DNA of 64,000 nucleotides, from positions 22,161 through 86,160 of the forward strand of contig JAHZFL010000014.1 of the NCBI GenBank assembly GCA_019421345.1. Reading direction: 5' to 3'. This document shows, in pieces, positions 34,207-42,810 of this stretch (the first letter of the stretch is position 1; each line of letters begins with the position of its first letter). The translations under genes and the position numbers were made by a program. This stretch comes from Roseburia sp. (GTDB lineage: Bacteria; Bacillota; Clostridia; Lachnospirales; Lachnospiraceae). The notes beneath the pieces were generated by a model that worked only from the letters and a program-made list of their open reading frames with translations, made no database searches and had not been told where the DNA came from.

Positions 34207-35296
34207 TTATCTGGTAGTTGGAGCAGGTCTTTACGGAGCGGTCTTTGCATATGAGGCAAAGAAAAAGGGAAAGAGCTGTCTTGTGATCGACAAGCGGCCG
34301 CACATTGCAGGAAATGTATACTGTGAGAATGTGCATGGAATCAATGTGCATAAATATGGCGCGCATATTTTTCATACCTCCGACAAAAAAATCTGGGATT
34401 ATGTCAATCAGTTTGCGGAATTTAATCATTACATTAACTCACCGGTGGCAGTCTATAAGGATGAGTTATACAATCTCCCGTTTAATATGAATACGTTCAG
34501 TAAGATGTGGGGCGTGCGTACGCCGGAGGAGGCACAGAAGAAGATCAGGGAGCAGATTGAGAAGCTTCATATCACAGAGCCGAAGAATCTGGAGGAGCAG
34601 GCGCTTTCGCTTGTCGGCACAGATGTGTATGAAAAGCTGATCAAGGGTTATACGGAAAAGCAGTGGGGACGCGACTGCAAGGAGCTGCCTGCGTTTATTA
34701 TCCAAAGGCTTCCGCTGCGCTTTATCTATGATAACAATTATTTCAACGACAGGTATCAGGGTATTCCGATCGGCGGTTATACCGCAATCGTGGAAAAGAT
34801 GCTGGACGGTATGGATGTGCTGTTAGATACGGATTACTTCGCGTTTATCAAGGAACATGAAAATATAGCGCCAAAGACGATATTTACCGGTATGATCGAT
34901 GAGTTTTATGATTTCCGGCTTGGTGTGCTGGAGTATCGGACGGTTCGCTTTGAGACGGAGGAATTAGACTGCGAGAACTATCAGGGAAATGCCGTGGTGA
35001 ATTATACAGAGCGTGAGGTGCCGTATACGAGGATCATCGAGCATAAGCATTTTGAATTCGGAAAGCAGCCGACGACCGTGATCTCCAGAGAGTATTCCAA
35101 GGAATGGGAAAAGGGAGACGAGCCGTATTATCCGGTAAATAATGAGAAAAACAACGAGCTTTATAAGAAATACGAGGAGCTGGCGAAGAAAGAGCAGAAG
35201 GTTATTTTTGGCGGACGTCTCGGCGGTTATAAATATTATGACATGGATAAGGTCATTGCGGCGGCGCTGCAGATGTGTGAGAGCGAGCTGAAATAG
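34190..35296 (+). CDS. glf: UDP-galactopyranose mutase
   Basis: Flavoenzyme that converts UDP-galactopyranose to UDP-galactofuranose. The 368-residue protein shows the FAD-binding loop VVGAGLYGAVFA (9-20), ERRPHIGG-like DKRPHIAGN (34-42), YGAHIFHTSDKKIWDYVN (56-73), the NLPFNMNTF substrate loop (95-103), EKQWGRDCKELPAF and NYTEREVPYTRIIEHKHF with the conserved arginine. Length and order are typical of bacterial Glf. It overlaps the upstream GlfT2-like gene by 17 bases and is followed by a second GlfT2-like gene, so the three form a galactofuranose-polymer module served by ABC system 2. Confidence 0.97.
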   Translation: MKTSYDYLVVGAGLYGAVFAYEAKKKGKSCLVIDKRPHIAGNVYCENVHGINVHKYGAHIFHTSDKKIWDYVNQFAEFNHYINSPVAVYKDELYNLPFNMNTFSKMWGVRTPEEAQKKIREQIEKLHITEPKNLEEQALSLVGTDVYEKLIKGYTEKQWGRDCKELPAFIIQRLPLRFIYDNNYFNDRYQGIPIGGYTAIVEKMLDGMDVLLDTDYFAFIKEHENIAPKTIFTGMIDEFYDFRLGVLEYRTVRFETEELDCENYQGNAVVNYTEREVPYTRIIEHKHFEFGKQPTTVISREYSKEWEKGDEPYYPVNNEKNNELYKKYEELAKKEQKVIFGGRLGGYKYYDMDKVIAAALQMCESELK

Positions 35297-35314
35297 TTAG
35301 GAGAGGAATCAGGT

Positions 35315-37111
35315 ATGGATATTCAGAAGATTTTATTCCCGGAGGTGGGAAGGTGCACCGAAACAGAGCTGTATTTCCGATTGGGAAAGAAAACCGAATA
35401 TCGCGGAGACAAAAAAAGTATTACCTTTCGCAAGCATGCGGTTGTGACCTTCGACACATATTTCAATGGATTTTCGATTGAGAAATGGATGAAGTATACA
35501 GTATTGCAGCAGTTAGCGCTTCGGCTGTCCCTGTCCGGAAAATTTAAGGTGACGCTGCTTGGTAAGGAGCAGATCCATAAGGACATCCTGACAAAGGTGA
35601 TCAGCGAGACCGTTGTGGAGTGCGACGGCAGAGGTGACTTTGAATTTCCTTATACGCTTGGAGAGAAGAAGGGTATGTATACCTTCTGTCTGGAGGCGCT
35701 TTCGGATGGAGCGTGCTTCTTTGGTGGCACATATATCACCGACGTTGCGCAGGAGCGTATCCGCGATGTAAAGATCGGAATCGCAATCTGTACCTTTAAA
35801 CGAGAAGCGTTTGTCGAAAAAAATATCAGAATCTTAAACGAGGAGATATTAAATAATCCTGCTTCTCCGCTGTATGGACGTATGAAGGTGTTTATTGCCG
35901 ATAACGGAAAATCTCTTGACAGAGAGCGCCTGTCGTCTGAGCATATTTGTATCAATCCAAACAGAAATCTCGGAGGAGCCGGAGGCTTCACGCGCGATCT
36001 GATTGAGATGATGAATCATAACGAGGAGCTTGGAATCACACACGCGCTGTTAATGGATGATGATATTGTGATCGAGCCGGAGGCACTCGTAAAGACCTAC
36101 CGGATCCTTTCACTGCTAAAGGACGATTATGAGGACGCCTTTGTGGGCGGTGCGATGCTGCGCCTTGACAAGCAGGCGATTCAGGTAGAGGCGGGCGCCT
36201 CATGGAATGGCGGGCACTTAAATTCCTTAAAGCACAATTTAAACCTGAAGAAATGCAAGTCCTGCCTTTATAACGAGGTGGAGGAGTATACGGAGTTCAA
36301 CGCTTGGTGGTACTGCTGTTTCCCAATGAAGATCGTGACACCGGACAATCTGCCGCTGCCGATCTTTATCCGCGGAGACGATCTGGAATACGGGCTTCGC
36401 AACATGAAGCATTTGATCCTGATGAACGGAATCTGTGTCTGGCATGAGCCGTTTGAGAATAAGTATTCCTCGTTTTTGGAGTACTACATCATGCGCAATC
36501 AGTTGATTGATAACTCCTTTCATTGCCAGTGGTATGGGGCAAAGCAGCTTGCAAAGTCGATGCTTGGTCATTGCATGAGAGAGATCATGTTCTACCGCTA
36601 TAAAAATGTCGATCTGTATCTGCGGGGGATCAGGGACTTCTTAAAAGGGCCAAAGTGGCTTATGAAGCAGGACGGCGAAGCGCTGCATCAGTCTGTGATG
36701 GCAGCAGGATATAAGGCACAGGAGCTTGAACAGTTGGATATGGCGTTTAACTATCCGGTATATCAGGAAAGCTATGAGTATGTAGATAATAAAAAGTCAA
36801 AGATCAAGCGGCTTTTGACCTTTAACGGACTTTTTCTGCGGGCGAAGGGAACAAATATCATTCCGATGGCGGCTGCGAGACCGGTCCATTTTTACAGGAA
36901 GAAGCGTGTCATGCAGTATGATGTGACAAGTAAAAAAGCATTTATCACCGAGAAGTCCGTGGGAGCATCCCTAAAATATATGGGCAAGGTGTTCGGGCTG
37001 ATCTGCGTGCTGCCGTTTCGGTTAAAAAAGGCGCAGCAGGCATATCGCACGGAGGGCATGCGCCTTCGCGCGCTTGCGTTCTGGAATGAGTTTTTAGGTC
37101 TTGATTCCTAA
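35315..37111 (+). CDS. GlfT2-like galactofuranosyltransferase, second copy
   Basis: A 598-residue paralogue of the protein at 32386 with the same architecture: N-terminal beta-sandwich, IAICTFKREAFVEKNI (156-171), IADNGKSLD, NRNLGGAGGFTRDLIEMM, ALLMDDDIVIEP (244-255, DDD 248-250), NAWWYCCFPM (329-338), RGDDLEYGLR (353-362) and CVWHEPFENKYSS (374-386). The two copies are clearly different outside these motifs, so they may make different linkages, or one may prime and the other extend, as with GlfT1 and GlfT2 in mycobacteria. It begins 18 bases after glf. Confidence 0.88.
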   Translation: MDIQKILFPEVGRCTETELYFRLGKKTEYRGDKKSITFRKHAVVTFDTYFNGFSIEKWMKYTVLQQLALRLSLSGKFKVTLLGKEQIHKDILTKVISETVVECDGRGDFEFPYTLGEKKGMYTFCLEALSDGACFFGGTYITDVAQERIRDVKIGIAICTFKREAFVEKNIRILNEEILNNPASPLYGRMKVFIADNGKSLDRERLSSEHICINPNRNLGGAGGFTRDLIEMMNHNEELGITHALLMDDDIVIEPEALVKTYRILSLLKDDYEDAFVGGAMLRLDKQAIQVEAGASWNGGHLNSLKHNLNLKKCKSCLYNEVEEYTEFNAWWYCCFPMKIVTPDNLPLPIFIRGDDLEYGLRNMKHLILMNGICVWHEPFENKYSSFLEYYIMRNQLIDNSFHCQWYGAKQLAKSMLGHCMREIMFYRYKNVDLYLRGIRDFLKGPKWLMKQDGEALHQSVMAAGYKAQELEQLDMAFNYPVYQESYEYVDNKKSKIKRLLTFNGLFLRAKGTNIIPMAAARPVHFYRKKRVMQYDVTSKKAFITEKSVGASLKYMGKVFGLICVLPFRLKKAQQAYRTEGMRLRALAFWNEFLGLDS

Positions 37112-37147
37112 GAGAAAAAATTGCGACACTTTGGAATGGAGAAAAAT

Positions 37148-38893
37148 ATGAAGAAAAAAATCGTAATTGCAGCCGTGCTTGTTGCATATCTGGGACTCTC
37201 AGCGGCAGTCGTCTCCGGTGTTTTTGAGAAAAAGGAGGAGCCGCCCGCAGTGGTGGAGGAGGAGCCAAAGGAGGTAGACCCTATCGACGCTGCTCTTGCA
37301 GAAAGAACGTTTGAGGTCGTCGAAAATACGCTGGAATATGCAGCGCCGGGGCAGTCGGGGCTGTATCAGGAAACAGAGGACGTGCTGCTGTTAGAGGAGG
37401 ATAAGCAGAATCTGCTCTCGCGCTATCAGCTTCCGCCGCTTGTGAGAATGGACGAGAAGGATGCGGCGGGGAAAATGTCAAACCTGCAGGTGCTTCAAAG
37501 GATCGAGACGCTTGGGGCGGATGTGCTATCCTTTTACACACCGGAGTATTACTGGAAGAAAATTTATAATGATTCGATCACAACAGTGAAAGATGCGATT
37601 TCCTTTGACGAGCATGTGACATTTTCGGGCACGCGGGCATCTGAATTAAACGCATTACTGCAGACAAGCGCAAATGTTGTTATTGATATTGCAGCAAAAG
37701 AGCTTCTTTTGGACGAGACGATCCGTGTGCCGTCCAATGTAAGCATTGAGGGAAACGGCGTGATCGTAAACGGAGAGGAAAACGTTCCCTATGCTGTCTT
37801 ATTGGAAAATACACAGAATGCTGCCGTCAAGGGCATGCGACTGCTTGGCGGTTTTGAGCAGGGCATTTATATCATCCGATCGAACAGGGTGCTGATTTAC
37901 GGAAATGAGATCACCAATGCGGTTCATAAGGCGCTCTGCGTTATGGACGATAATCAGTATGTAAACCTTGTGGGAAACTCGATCCATGAGAATGGAAACG
38001 GTTCTGTTTTTCTGAACGGAGAGATCACAAACTGTATCATCCAGCATAATGCCGTGTATCAGAACCGGGGGACAAGAAATCTGACGGCGGGGATCGTATT
38101 TTCATCTATGATCGTGGAAGACCCGTATACACCGTACAATGAATTTTTAGATGAATATCTGTACGATCTGAAAAAGACGCCGAATCATAACGTGGTCATG
38201 GATAATTTGATCCAGGGAAATTATTCCTCCGGCTTCTATTCGGACGGCGCATATCTCAATTATGTGATCGACAATGTGATCGAGGATAATGAAAAAGAGG
38301 GTATGTGCTTAGACTATGGAACGTTCGGAACTTATGTCAGCGGCAATACGATCCAAAGAAACGGCGAGAGAAACCGCCAGACGGACGAGGATCTTGAGGC
38401 TGACTTCATTCTCGGCGCCGGAAGGCTGCCGGATGGTTCCTCTACGGCAAAGCTGCCAGGCATTTCCATTGATAACTCTGCCTATAATATTGTATATAAT
38501 AATAATATCAATGAGAATTCAGGAAGCGGGGTGAAAATGGTTAGATCAGGTTACCGGAATGTAATTTTGTCAAATCTGATCACGGATAATAACGCCGGAC
38601 AAAACGAGGCATATCACGGCTTTGGAATCGAGCTTGGTCATGCAAGCACGCCGGACGAGCCGGTCAAGGGACTGGACTTTACGGCAGATTATGAAAATAT
38701 CCTTGCAAGAAATATCATTTCCGGTCATCATTATTCGGGAATTTATATCGGGGAGGACTGCTACTGCAACGACCTGATTGACAATGTGATTTTGGACTGC
38801 ACGCAGTTTTCGGTTGAGAATTTCAGCAGTTACTTTAACAGTGCAGTTGGAAATAATACCAATGTGGGCACATTAAGCTTTACGCTTGAGTAA
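37148..38893 (+). CDS. membrane-anchored right-handed parallel beta-helix protein
   Basis: A 581-residue protein with one N-terminal hydrophobic segment (4-22: IVIAAVLVAYLGLSAAVV), an acidic linker, and from about 185 a long run of beta-helix turns rich in asparagine ladders (IYGNEITNAVHKAL, NLVGNSIHENGNGSVFLNG, VSGNTIQRNGE, NNNINENSGSGVK). Such helices are found in glycan lyases, epimerases and hydrolases that act outside the cell. Catalytic residues cannot be assigned. ATG 37148 follows GGAG; in-frame starts upstream lack one. The gene lies between the galactofuranosyltransferase and a GtrB-like gene, suggesting that it modifies or trims the exported glycan. Confidence 0.8.
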   Translation: MKKKIVIAAVLVAYLGLSAAVVSGVFEKKEEPPAVVEEEPKEVDPIDAALAERTFEVVENTLEYAAPGQSGLYQETEDVLLLEEDKQNLLSRYQLPPLVRMDEKDAAGKMSNLQVLQRIETLGADVLSFYTPEYYWKKIYNDSITTVKDAISFDEHVTFSGTRASELNALLQTSANVVIDIAAKELLLDETIRVPSNVSIEGNGVIVNGEENVPYAVLLENTQNAAVKGMRLLGGFEQGIYIIRSNRVLIYGNEITNAVHKALCVMDDNQYVNLVGNSIHENGNGSVFLNGEITNCIIQHNAVYQNRGTRNLTAGIVFSSMIVEDPYTPYNEFLDEYLYDLKKTPNHNVVMDNLIQGNYSSGFYSDGAYLNYVIDNVIEDNEKEGMCLDYGTFGTYVSGNTIQRNGERNRQTDEDLEADFILGAGRLPDGSSTAKLPGISIDNSAYNIVYNNNINENSGSGVKMVRSGYRNVILSNLITDNNAGQNEAYHGFGIELGHASTPDEPVKGLDFTADYENILARNIISGHHYSGIYIGEDCYCNDLIDNVILDCTQFSVENFSSYFNSAVGNNTNVGTLSFTLE

Positions 38894-38918
38894 TTGGAGG
38901 AAGCAGAGGAGGAAAAGA

Positions 38919-39875
38919 ATGCTACCAATCTTATATATTGTCATTCCCTGTTATAATGAGGAAAAGGTGCTGCCGATCACATGCAGTATGTTTTTGGAAA
39001 AGATCAACGGGCTGGTAGAAAAAGAGAAGATCAGCGATGAGAGCAGAATCCTGTTTGTCAATGACGGAAGCAGGGATCAGACGTGGGAGATCATCCGTAA
39101 GCTGGCAGAAGCAGACCGGCATTATATGGGAATCAGTCAGAGCAGAAACCGCGGACATCAGAACGCGGTGCTGGCAGGTCTGATGGAGGCGAAGGATGTC
39201 TGTGATATTACAATCTCCATTGACTGTGACGGTCAGGATGATATTGATGCGATGGACGCGATGATCGATGCGTATGCGGACGGCTGTGAGGTTGTCTACG
39301 GCGTGCGCTCGAAGCGTGATACTGATACCTTTTTTAAGCGTTTTACGGCAGAGGGATTTTATAAGCTGTTAAACTGGATGGGTGCGGAGGTCATCTTTAA
39401 TCACGCGGATTATCGTCTCGTTTCCTCCAGAGTGCTGCAGGAATTTGCAAATTTTAAGGAGGTGAACATTTTTCTTCGGGGAATGTTCCCTCTGGTCGGG
39501 TTTAAGAGCACGAGCGTGTACTACGAGCGCCATGAGCGCATTGCAGGAGAGAGCCATTATCCCCTGAAAAAAATGCTGGCATTGGCATTTGACGGTATTA
39601 CAAGCCTGAGTGTAAAGCCTCTGCATCTGATCACAGGCATGGGATGCGGGATTGCCGTGTTAAGCTTCTGTGCCGTGATCTGGTCGATTGTCGTACAGTT
39701 GATCGGAGAGGCGGTACCGGGATGGGCAAGCATGACGAGCATTATCTGTTTCATCGGAGGCGTGCAGTTGATCAGCATCGGCGTATTGGGCGAATACATC
39801 GGTAAGATCTATATGGAAGTAAAAGAGAGACCAAGATACATTATTAGTGACCGAACAAAGAAAAAAGAGGAATAA
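38919..39875 (+). CDS. GtrB-like polyprenyl-phosphate glycosyltransferase
   Basis: Makes a polyprenyl-phosphate monosaccharide that is used as donor outside the membrane. The 318-residue protein has the GT-A start LYIVIPCYNEEKVLP (5-19), FVNDGSRDQTW (46-56), QSRNRGHQNAVLAGL (74-88) and SIDCDGQDDIDAM (100-112), then VYGVRSKRDTDTFFKRFTA. Two membrane segments follow at the C-terminus (about 228-253 and 262-284), the GtrB/CsbB pattern. ATG 38919 follows AGGAGG by six bases. It could feed the YfhO or other GT-C-like proteins of this window; no GtcA-type flippase is visible. Confidence 0.9.
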   Translation: MLPILYIVIPCYNEEKVLPITCSMFLEKINGLVEKEKISDESRILFVNDGSRDQTWEIIRKLAEADRHYMGISQSRNRGHQNAVLAGLMEAKDVCDITISIDCDGQDDIDAMDAMIDAYADGCEVVYGVRSKRDTDTFFKRFTAEGFYKLLNWMGAEVIFNHADYRLVSSRVLQEFANFKEVNIFLRGMFPLVGFKSTSVYYERHERIAGESHYPLKKMLALAFDGITSLSVKPLHLITGMGCGIAVLSFCAVIWSIVVQLIGEAVPGWASMTSIICFIGGVQLISIGVLGEYIGKIYMEVKERPRYIISDRTKKKEE

Positions 39876-39882
39876 TTAAGGT

Positions 39883-42690
39883 ATGAGAAGAAAAATAGCA
39901 GCTATGCTGGTAATGGTGATGACGCTTAGCCTGGTGACGCCAAATGTCAACGTAAACGCATATGCGGCATCCATGAAAACCGGCGTGACGGAGAGCGTGC
40001 CGCAAGGAAATACGACAGCGACCGAGGGTGTGTCGGGAACAGAGACGAAGCCGATGGAGAACGTGCCGGGAACGGAGACGAAGCCGATGGAGAACGTGCC
40101 GGGAACGGAGACGAAGCCGACGGAGTCAACGGAGAAGAAAGAAACGGAGACGACGGAGGGCGTGCCTGGAACAGAGATGAAGCCGACGGAGTCAACGGAA
40201 AAGAAGGAAACGGAGACGACGGAGAGCGTGCCTGGAACAGAGATGAAGCCGACGGAGTCAACGGAAAAGAAGGAAACGGAGACGACCGAGAGTACGGAAA
40301 AAGCAGAAGGCACGGAAAAGACAGAGGATAAAGAAAAGAAGGAGACGGAATCCACAGAGTCAACGGAAAAGAAAGAGGAGAAGTTGACGGAGGAGACCGG
40401 GACAACAGAACAGAAGGATAAAAAAGAAGCAGAGATTGAGTCACTGCCGGATGACCCTGAATATCTGAAATATTTAGAGCAGCAGAAGGGCTATCAGGGA
40501 GGGAGCAGAAGGAGCAGGAGGAGTACCTTTTACTCAGCGGTTTATCCGAGACTTGGAGAGGGCTATGTGCATGATCCGAAGTTCTCCAATCATACGGTCC
40601 GTCATGGGATTGACGTATCCTATTACCAGAAAAATATTGACTGGAATGCGGTAAAGGCAAGCGGTGTGGAGTTTGTATTTGTACGCGTTGGCTACCGTGG
40701 CTATGCGCAACCAGGCAATATGGCGGTTGACCCTTATGCAAAGCAGAATCTTCAGGGAGCGATCAACGCGGGCTTAAAGGTAGGCGCTTACGTTTTCTCA
40801 CAGGCGGTCAATGAGGCGGAGGCAATTCAGGAGGCGCAGTTTGCTTTGCAGCAGGTTGCGGGATATAACATCACGATGCCGATCGTTATGGATTTTGAGT
40901 ATGCCTATTATTCAAATGGAGCAGAGGGAAGGCTTGCGGCAGCACATTTGAGCAGGGACCAGCATACCGCGATCGTAAATGCATTTGGAGCGACGATCAG
41001 AAATGCGGGCTATGAGCCGATGATCTACGCAAATAAGAGTATGCTTGAAAATTCCTTAAATTCATGGAGCATTCCTTATAAAATATGGCTTGCACGCTAC
41101 CCGCAGTCTGCGCCGTTTGCAGCGGGATACGGCGGGAATTATGAGTTCTGGCAGTATACCAGCGGCGGATATGTAAACGGAATCGCGGGCAGAGTCGACT
41201 GCAATTTCTGGTATGAGCCAAAGATCTATACACAGACGGTCAGAGACGGTATTTATACGATCGCGACGGCGATGGACGAGGGAATGGTGCTCGATATTAA
41301 GGATGGTTCGGGTGCAAACAGTGCGAATCTGCAGCTCCTTGGAAAGAACGCGGCAAGCCAGCAGGATTTTAAGGTGACATATGTCGGGGACGGTAAGTAT
41401 ACGATCATGGCAATGTGCTCCGGCAAATATCTGGATGCAGAATGGGGCGGTACGACCGAGGGTACAAACATTGTGCAGTACAGCGGCAACAGCGGAGATA
41501 ATCAAAAGTGGTACATACAGGATGCCGGAGACGGAAATTATTATATTCGCTCCGCGCTGAGCCAGATGTGCATGGACGTTGCAGGAGGCGCGCATAATGG
41601 CGCGAATATCCACCTTTGGAATTATAACGGCGGACTGAATCAGAAATTTAAGTTTAAGAGCGTCGAGTATACACAGTCTGTGGCAGACGGATTATATATG
41701 ATCTCCGCAGAGCAGGATTCAAACCTTGTGTGGGATGTTACCGATGCGGCTGGCCATAATTCCGCGAATGTCGGTCTCTGGGAGAAAAAGAATGAAAATA
41801 ACCAGAAATTCTATATCAACCATGCCGGAGGAAATAAGTATACAATTTCTGCAAAGCATTCCGGAAAGTATGTGGATGCCGAGTGGGGCGGCGGTCATGC
41901 GGGTGCAAATATGATCCAGTATGACGGCAATGGAGCAGATAACCAGAAATGGTACTTCAAAGACGCAGGAAACGGAAGTTATTACATCATTTCTGCGGCA
42001 AGCGGCCTGTACGCTGATATAGCAGGATCGGTAAACATGGGCAATAATATCCAGTTGTGGGATGGAAATGCGGGTGCAAACCAGAGATTCCGCATTACGC
42101 TCGTAAGCGACAGGGATACGCCTCCGGTTGTCGGGGAAGAAATGGAAGGATGGCATGTGGAGAACGGAAAGAAATACTGGTATGACGACGGCACGATGGC
42201 GCGTGATAAGGAGGTATACGATCCGAAAACAGATGCATGGTACTGGTTCGATGGCGACGGCGGTATGGCGACCAACAAGGATGTGTTTGTTCCGACAAAT
42301 GATCAGCGGACGGAAGGCAAATGGGTTCGTTATGATGTGAACGGGCATATGAAAAAAGGAGAAGACTACCGTTATGGAGGCTGGTATTGGTTTGATCCGA
42401 TCACAGGCGAGATGATAAAGGATTTTGTATTTATTCCAGAGGCCGGTACAGAAGGTAAGTGGGTATATTACGATGAAGTGGACGGTAAGATGCACCACGG
42501 AGAGAGCTGTATCGACGGGAACTGGTATTATTTCGATGAGTGGACCGGAAAAATGATTCATGGGGAATATTATAGAAATGGCAACTGGTATTACTATGAC
42601 CAGACGACCGGTATTATGGCGCATGGCTGGGTGACGCTTCCAAACGGAACAAGAGCCTACTATGACGAGATAACGGGAATCAGGAGATAA
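39883..42690 (+). CDS. secreted GH25 muramidase with Thr/Glu-rich repeats, ricin-type domains and wall-binding repeats
   Basis: A 935-residue exported muramidase-type enzyme that would cleave peptidoglycan. Order of domains: signal peptide (1-29), Thr/Glu/Pro-rich low-complexity spacer with tandem repeats (33-187), GH25 barrel (about 240-445) with GIDVSYYQ (242-249), the acidic pair in VMDFEYA (Asp337, Glu339), WLARY, EFWQYTSGG and VDCNFW; two ricin-like beta-trefoil domains (about 447-735); and choline-binding-type repeats (WYWFDGDGGMATNKDVFV and relatives, 755-935). It starts 7 bases after the GtrB-like gene and ends before a bidirectional terminator. Placement in a glycan locus suggests wall remodelling during glycan attachment. 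Confidence 0.93.
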   Translation: MRRKIAAMLVMVMTLSLVTPNVNVNAYAASMKTGVTESVPQGNTTATEGVSGTETKPMENVPGTETKPMENVPGTETKPTESTEKKETETTEGVPGTEMKPTESTEKKETETTESVPGTEMKPTESTEKKETETTESTEKAEGTEKTEDKEKKETESTESTEKKEEKLTEETGTTEQKDKKEAEIESLPDDPEYLKYLEQQKGYQGGSRRSRRSTFYSAVYPRLGEGYVHDPKFSNHTVRHGIDVSYYQKNIDWNAVKASGVEFVFVRVGYRGYAQPGNMAVDPYAKQNLQGAINAGLKVGAYVFSQAVNEAEAIQEAQFALQQVAGYNITMPIVMDFEYAYYSNGAEGRLAAAHLSRDQHTAIVNAFGATIRNAGYEPMIYANKSMLENSLNSWSIPYKIWLARYPQSAPFAAGYGGNYEFWQYTSGGYVNGIAGRVDCNFWYEPKIYTQTVRDGIYTIATAMDEGMVLDIKDGSGANSANLQLLGKNAASQQDFKVTYVGDGKYTIMAMCSGKYLDAEWGGTTEGTNIVQYSGNSGDNQKWYIQDAGDGNYYIRSALSQMCMDVAGGAHNGANIHLWNYNGGLNQKFKFKSVEYTQSVADGLYMISAEQDSNLVWDVTDAAGHNSANVGLWEKKNENNQKFYINHAGGNKYTISAKHSGKYVDAEWGGGHAGANMIQYDGNGADNQKWYFKDAGNGSYYIISAASGLYADIAGSVNMGNNIQLWDGNAGANQRFRITLVSDRDTPPVVGEEMEGWHVENGKKYWYDDGTMARDKEVYDPKTDAWYWFDGDGGMATNKDVFVPTNDQRTEGKWVRYDVNGHMKKGEDYRYGGWYWFDPITGEMIKDFVFIPEAGTEGKWVYYDEVDGKMHHGESCIDGNWYYFDEWTGKMIHGEYYRNGNWYYYDQTTGIMAHGWVTLPNGTRAYYDEITGIRR
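40033..40293 (+). repeat. in-frame tandem repeats encoding the Thr/Glu/Pro-rich spacer
   Basis: Two kinds of unit: about three copies of a 33-base unit (protein unit NVPGTETKPME) at 40033-40122, then 66-base units at 40123-40188 and 40189-40254 plus a partial one to 40293 (protein unit beginning ESTEKKETETTE). The units are nearly identical in DNA and keep the frame, so copy number could change by slippage or recombination and alter the stalk length. Confidence 0.85.
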
Positions 42691-42734
42691 AATAAGAACG
42701 AGCGGAACGCACTAGGTGCCACTCTTATGTCAAT

Positions 42735-42771
42735 AAAAACAGGATGCGGTAATTTACCGCATCCTGTTTTT
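42735..42771 (+). terminator. bidirectional intrinsic terminator between convergent genes
   Basis: A perfect stem of about 17 bp (arms from 42735 and to 42771, core ACAGGATGCGGTA) with a 3-base loop, flanked by an A run and a T run, so it can end transcription on both strands. It sits 45 bases after the muramidase stop and 40 bases from the end of the opposing GH43-like gene. Confidence 0.9.
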
Positions 42772-42810
42772 ATTGCTTTATGCTCATCGCCCGAAGCGTG
42801 ACGACCTTTT

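Noticed and set aside
40033..40293. Tandem repeats as a possible CRISPR-like array
   Set aside because: The units are contiguous without unique spacers and encode an in-frame Thr/Glu-rich stalk.
41719..42624. Open frame of 301 codons on the - strand opposite the muramidase C-terminus
   Set aside because: It mirrors the repetitive + strand coding for wall-binding repeats and has no ribosome site or family features.
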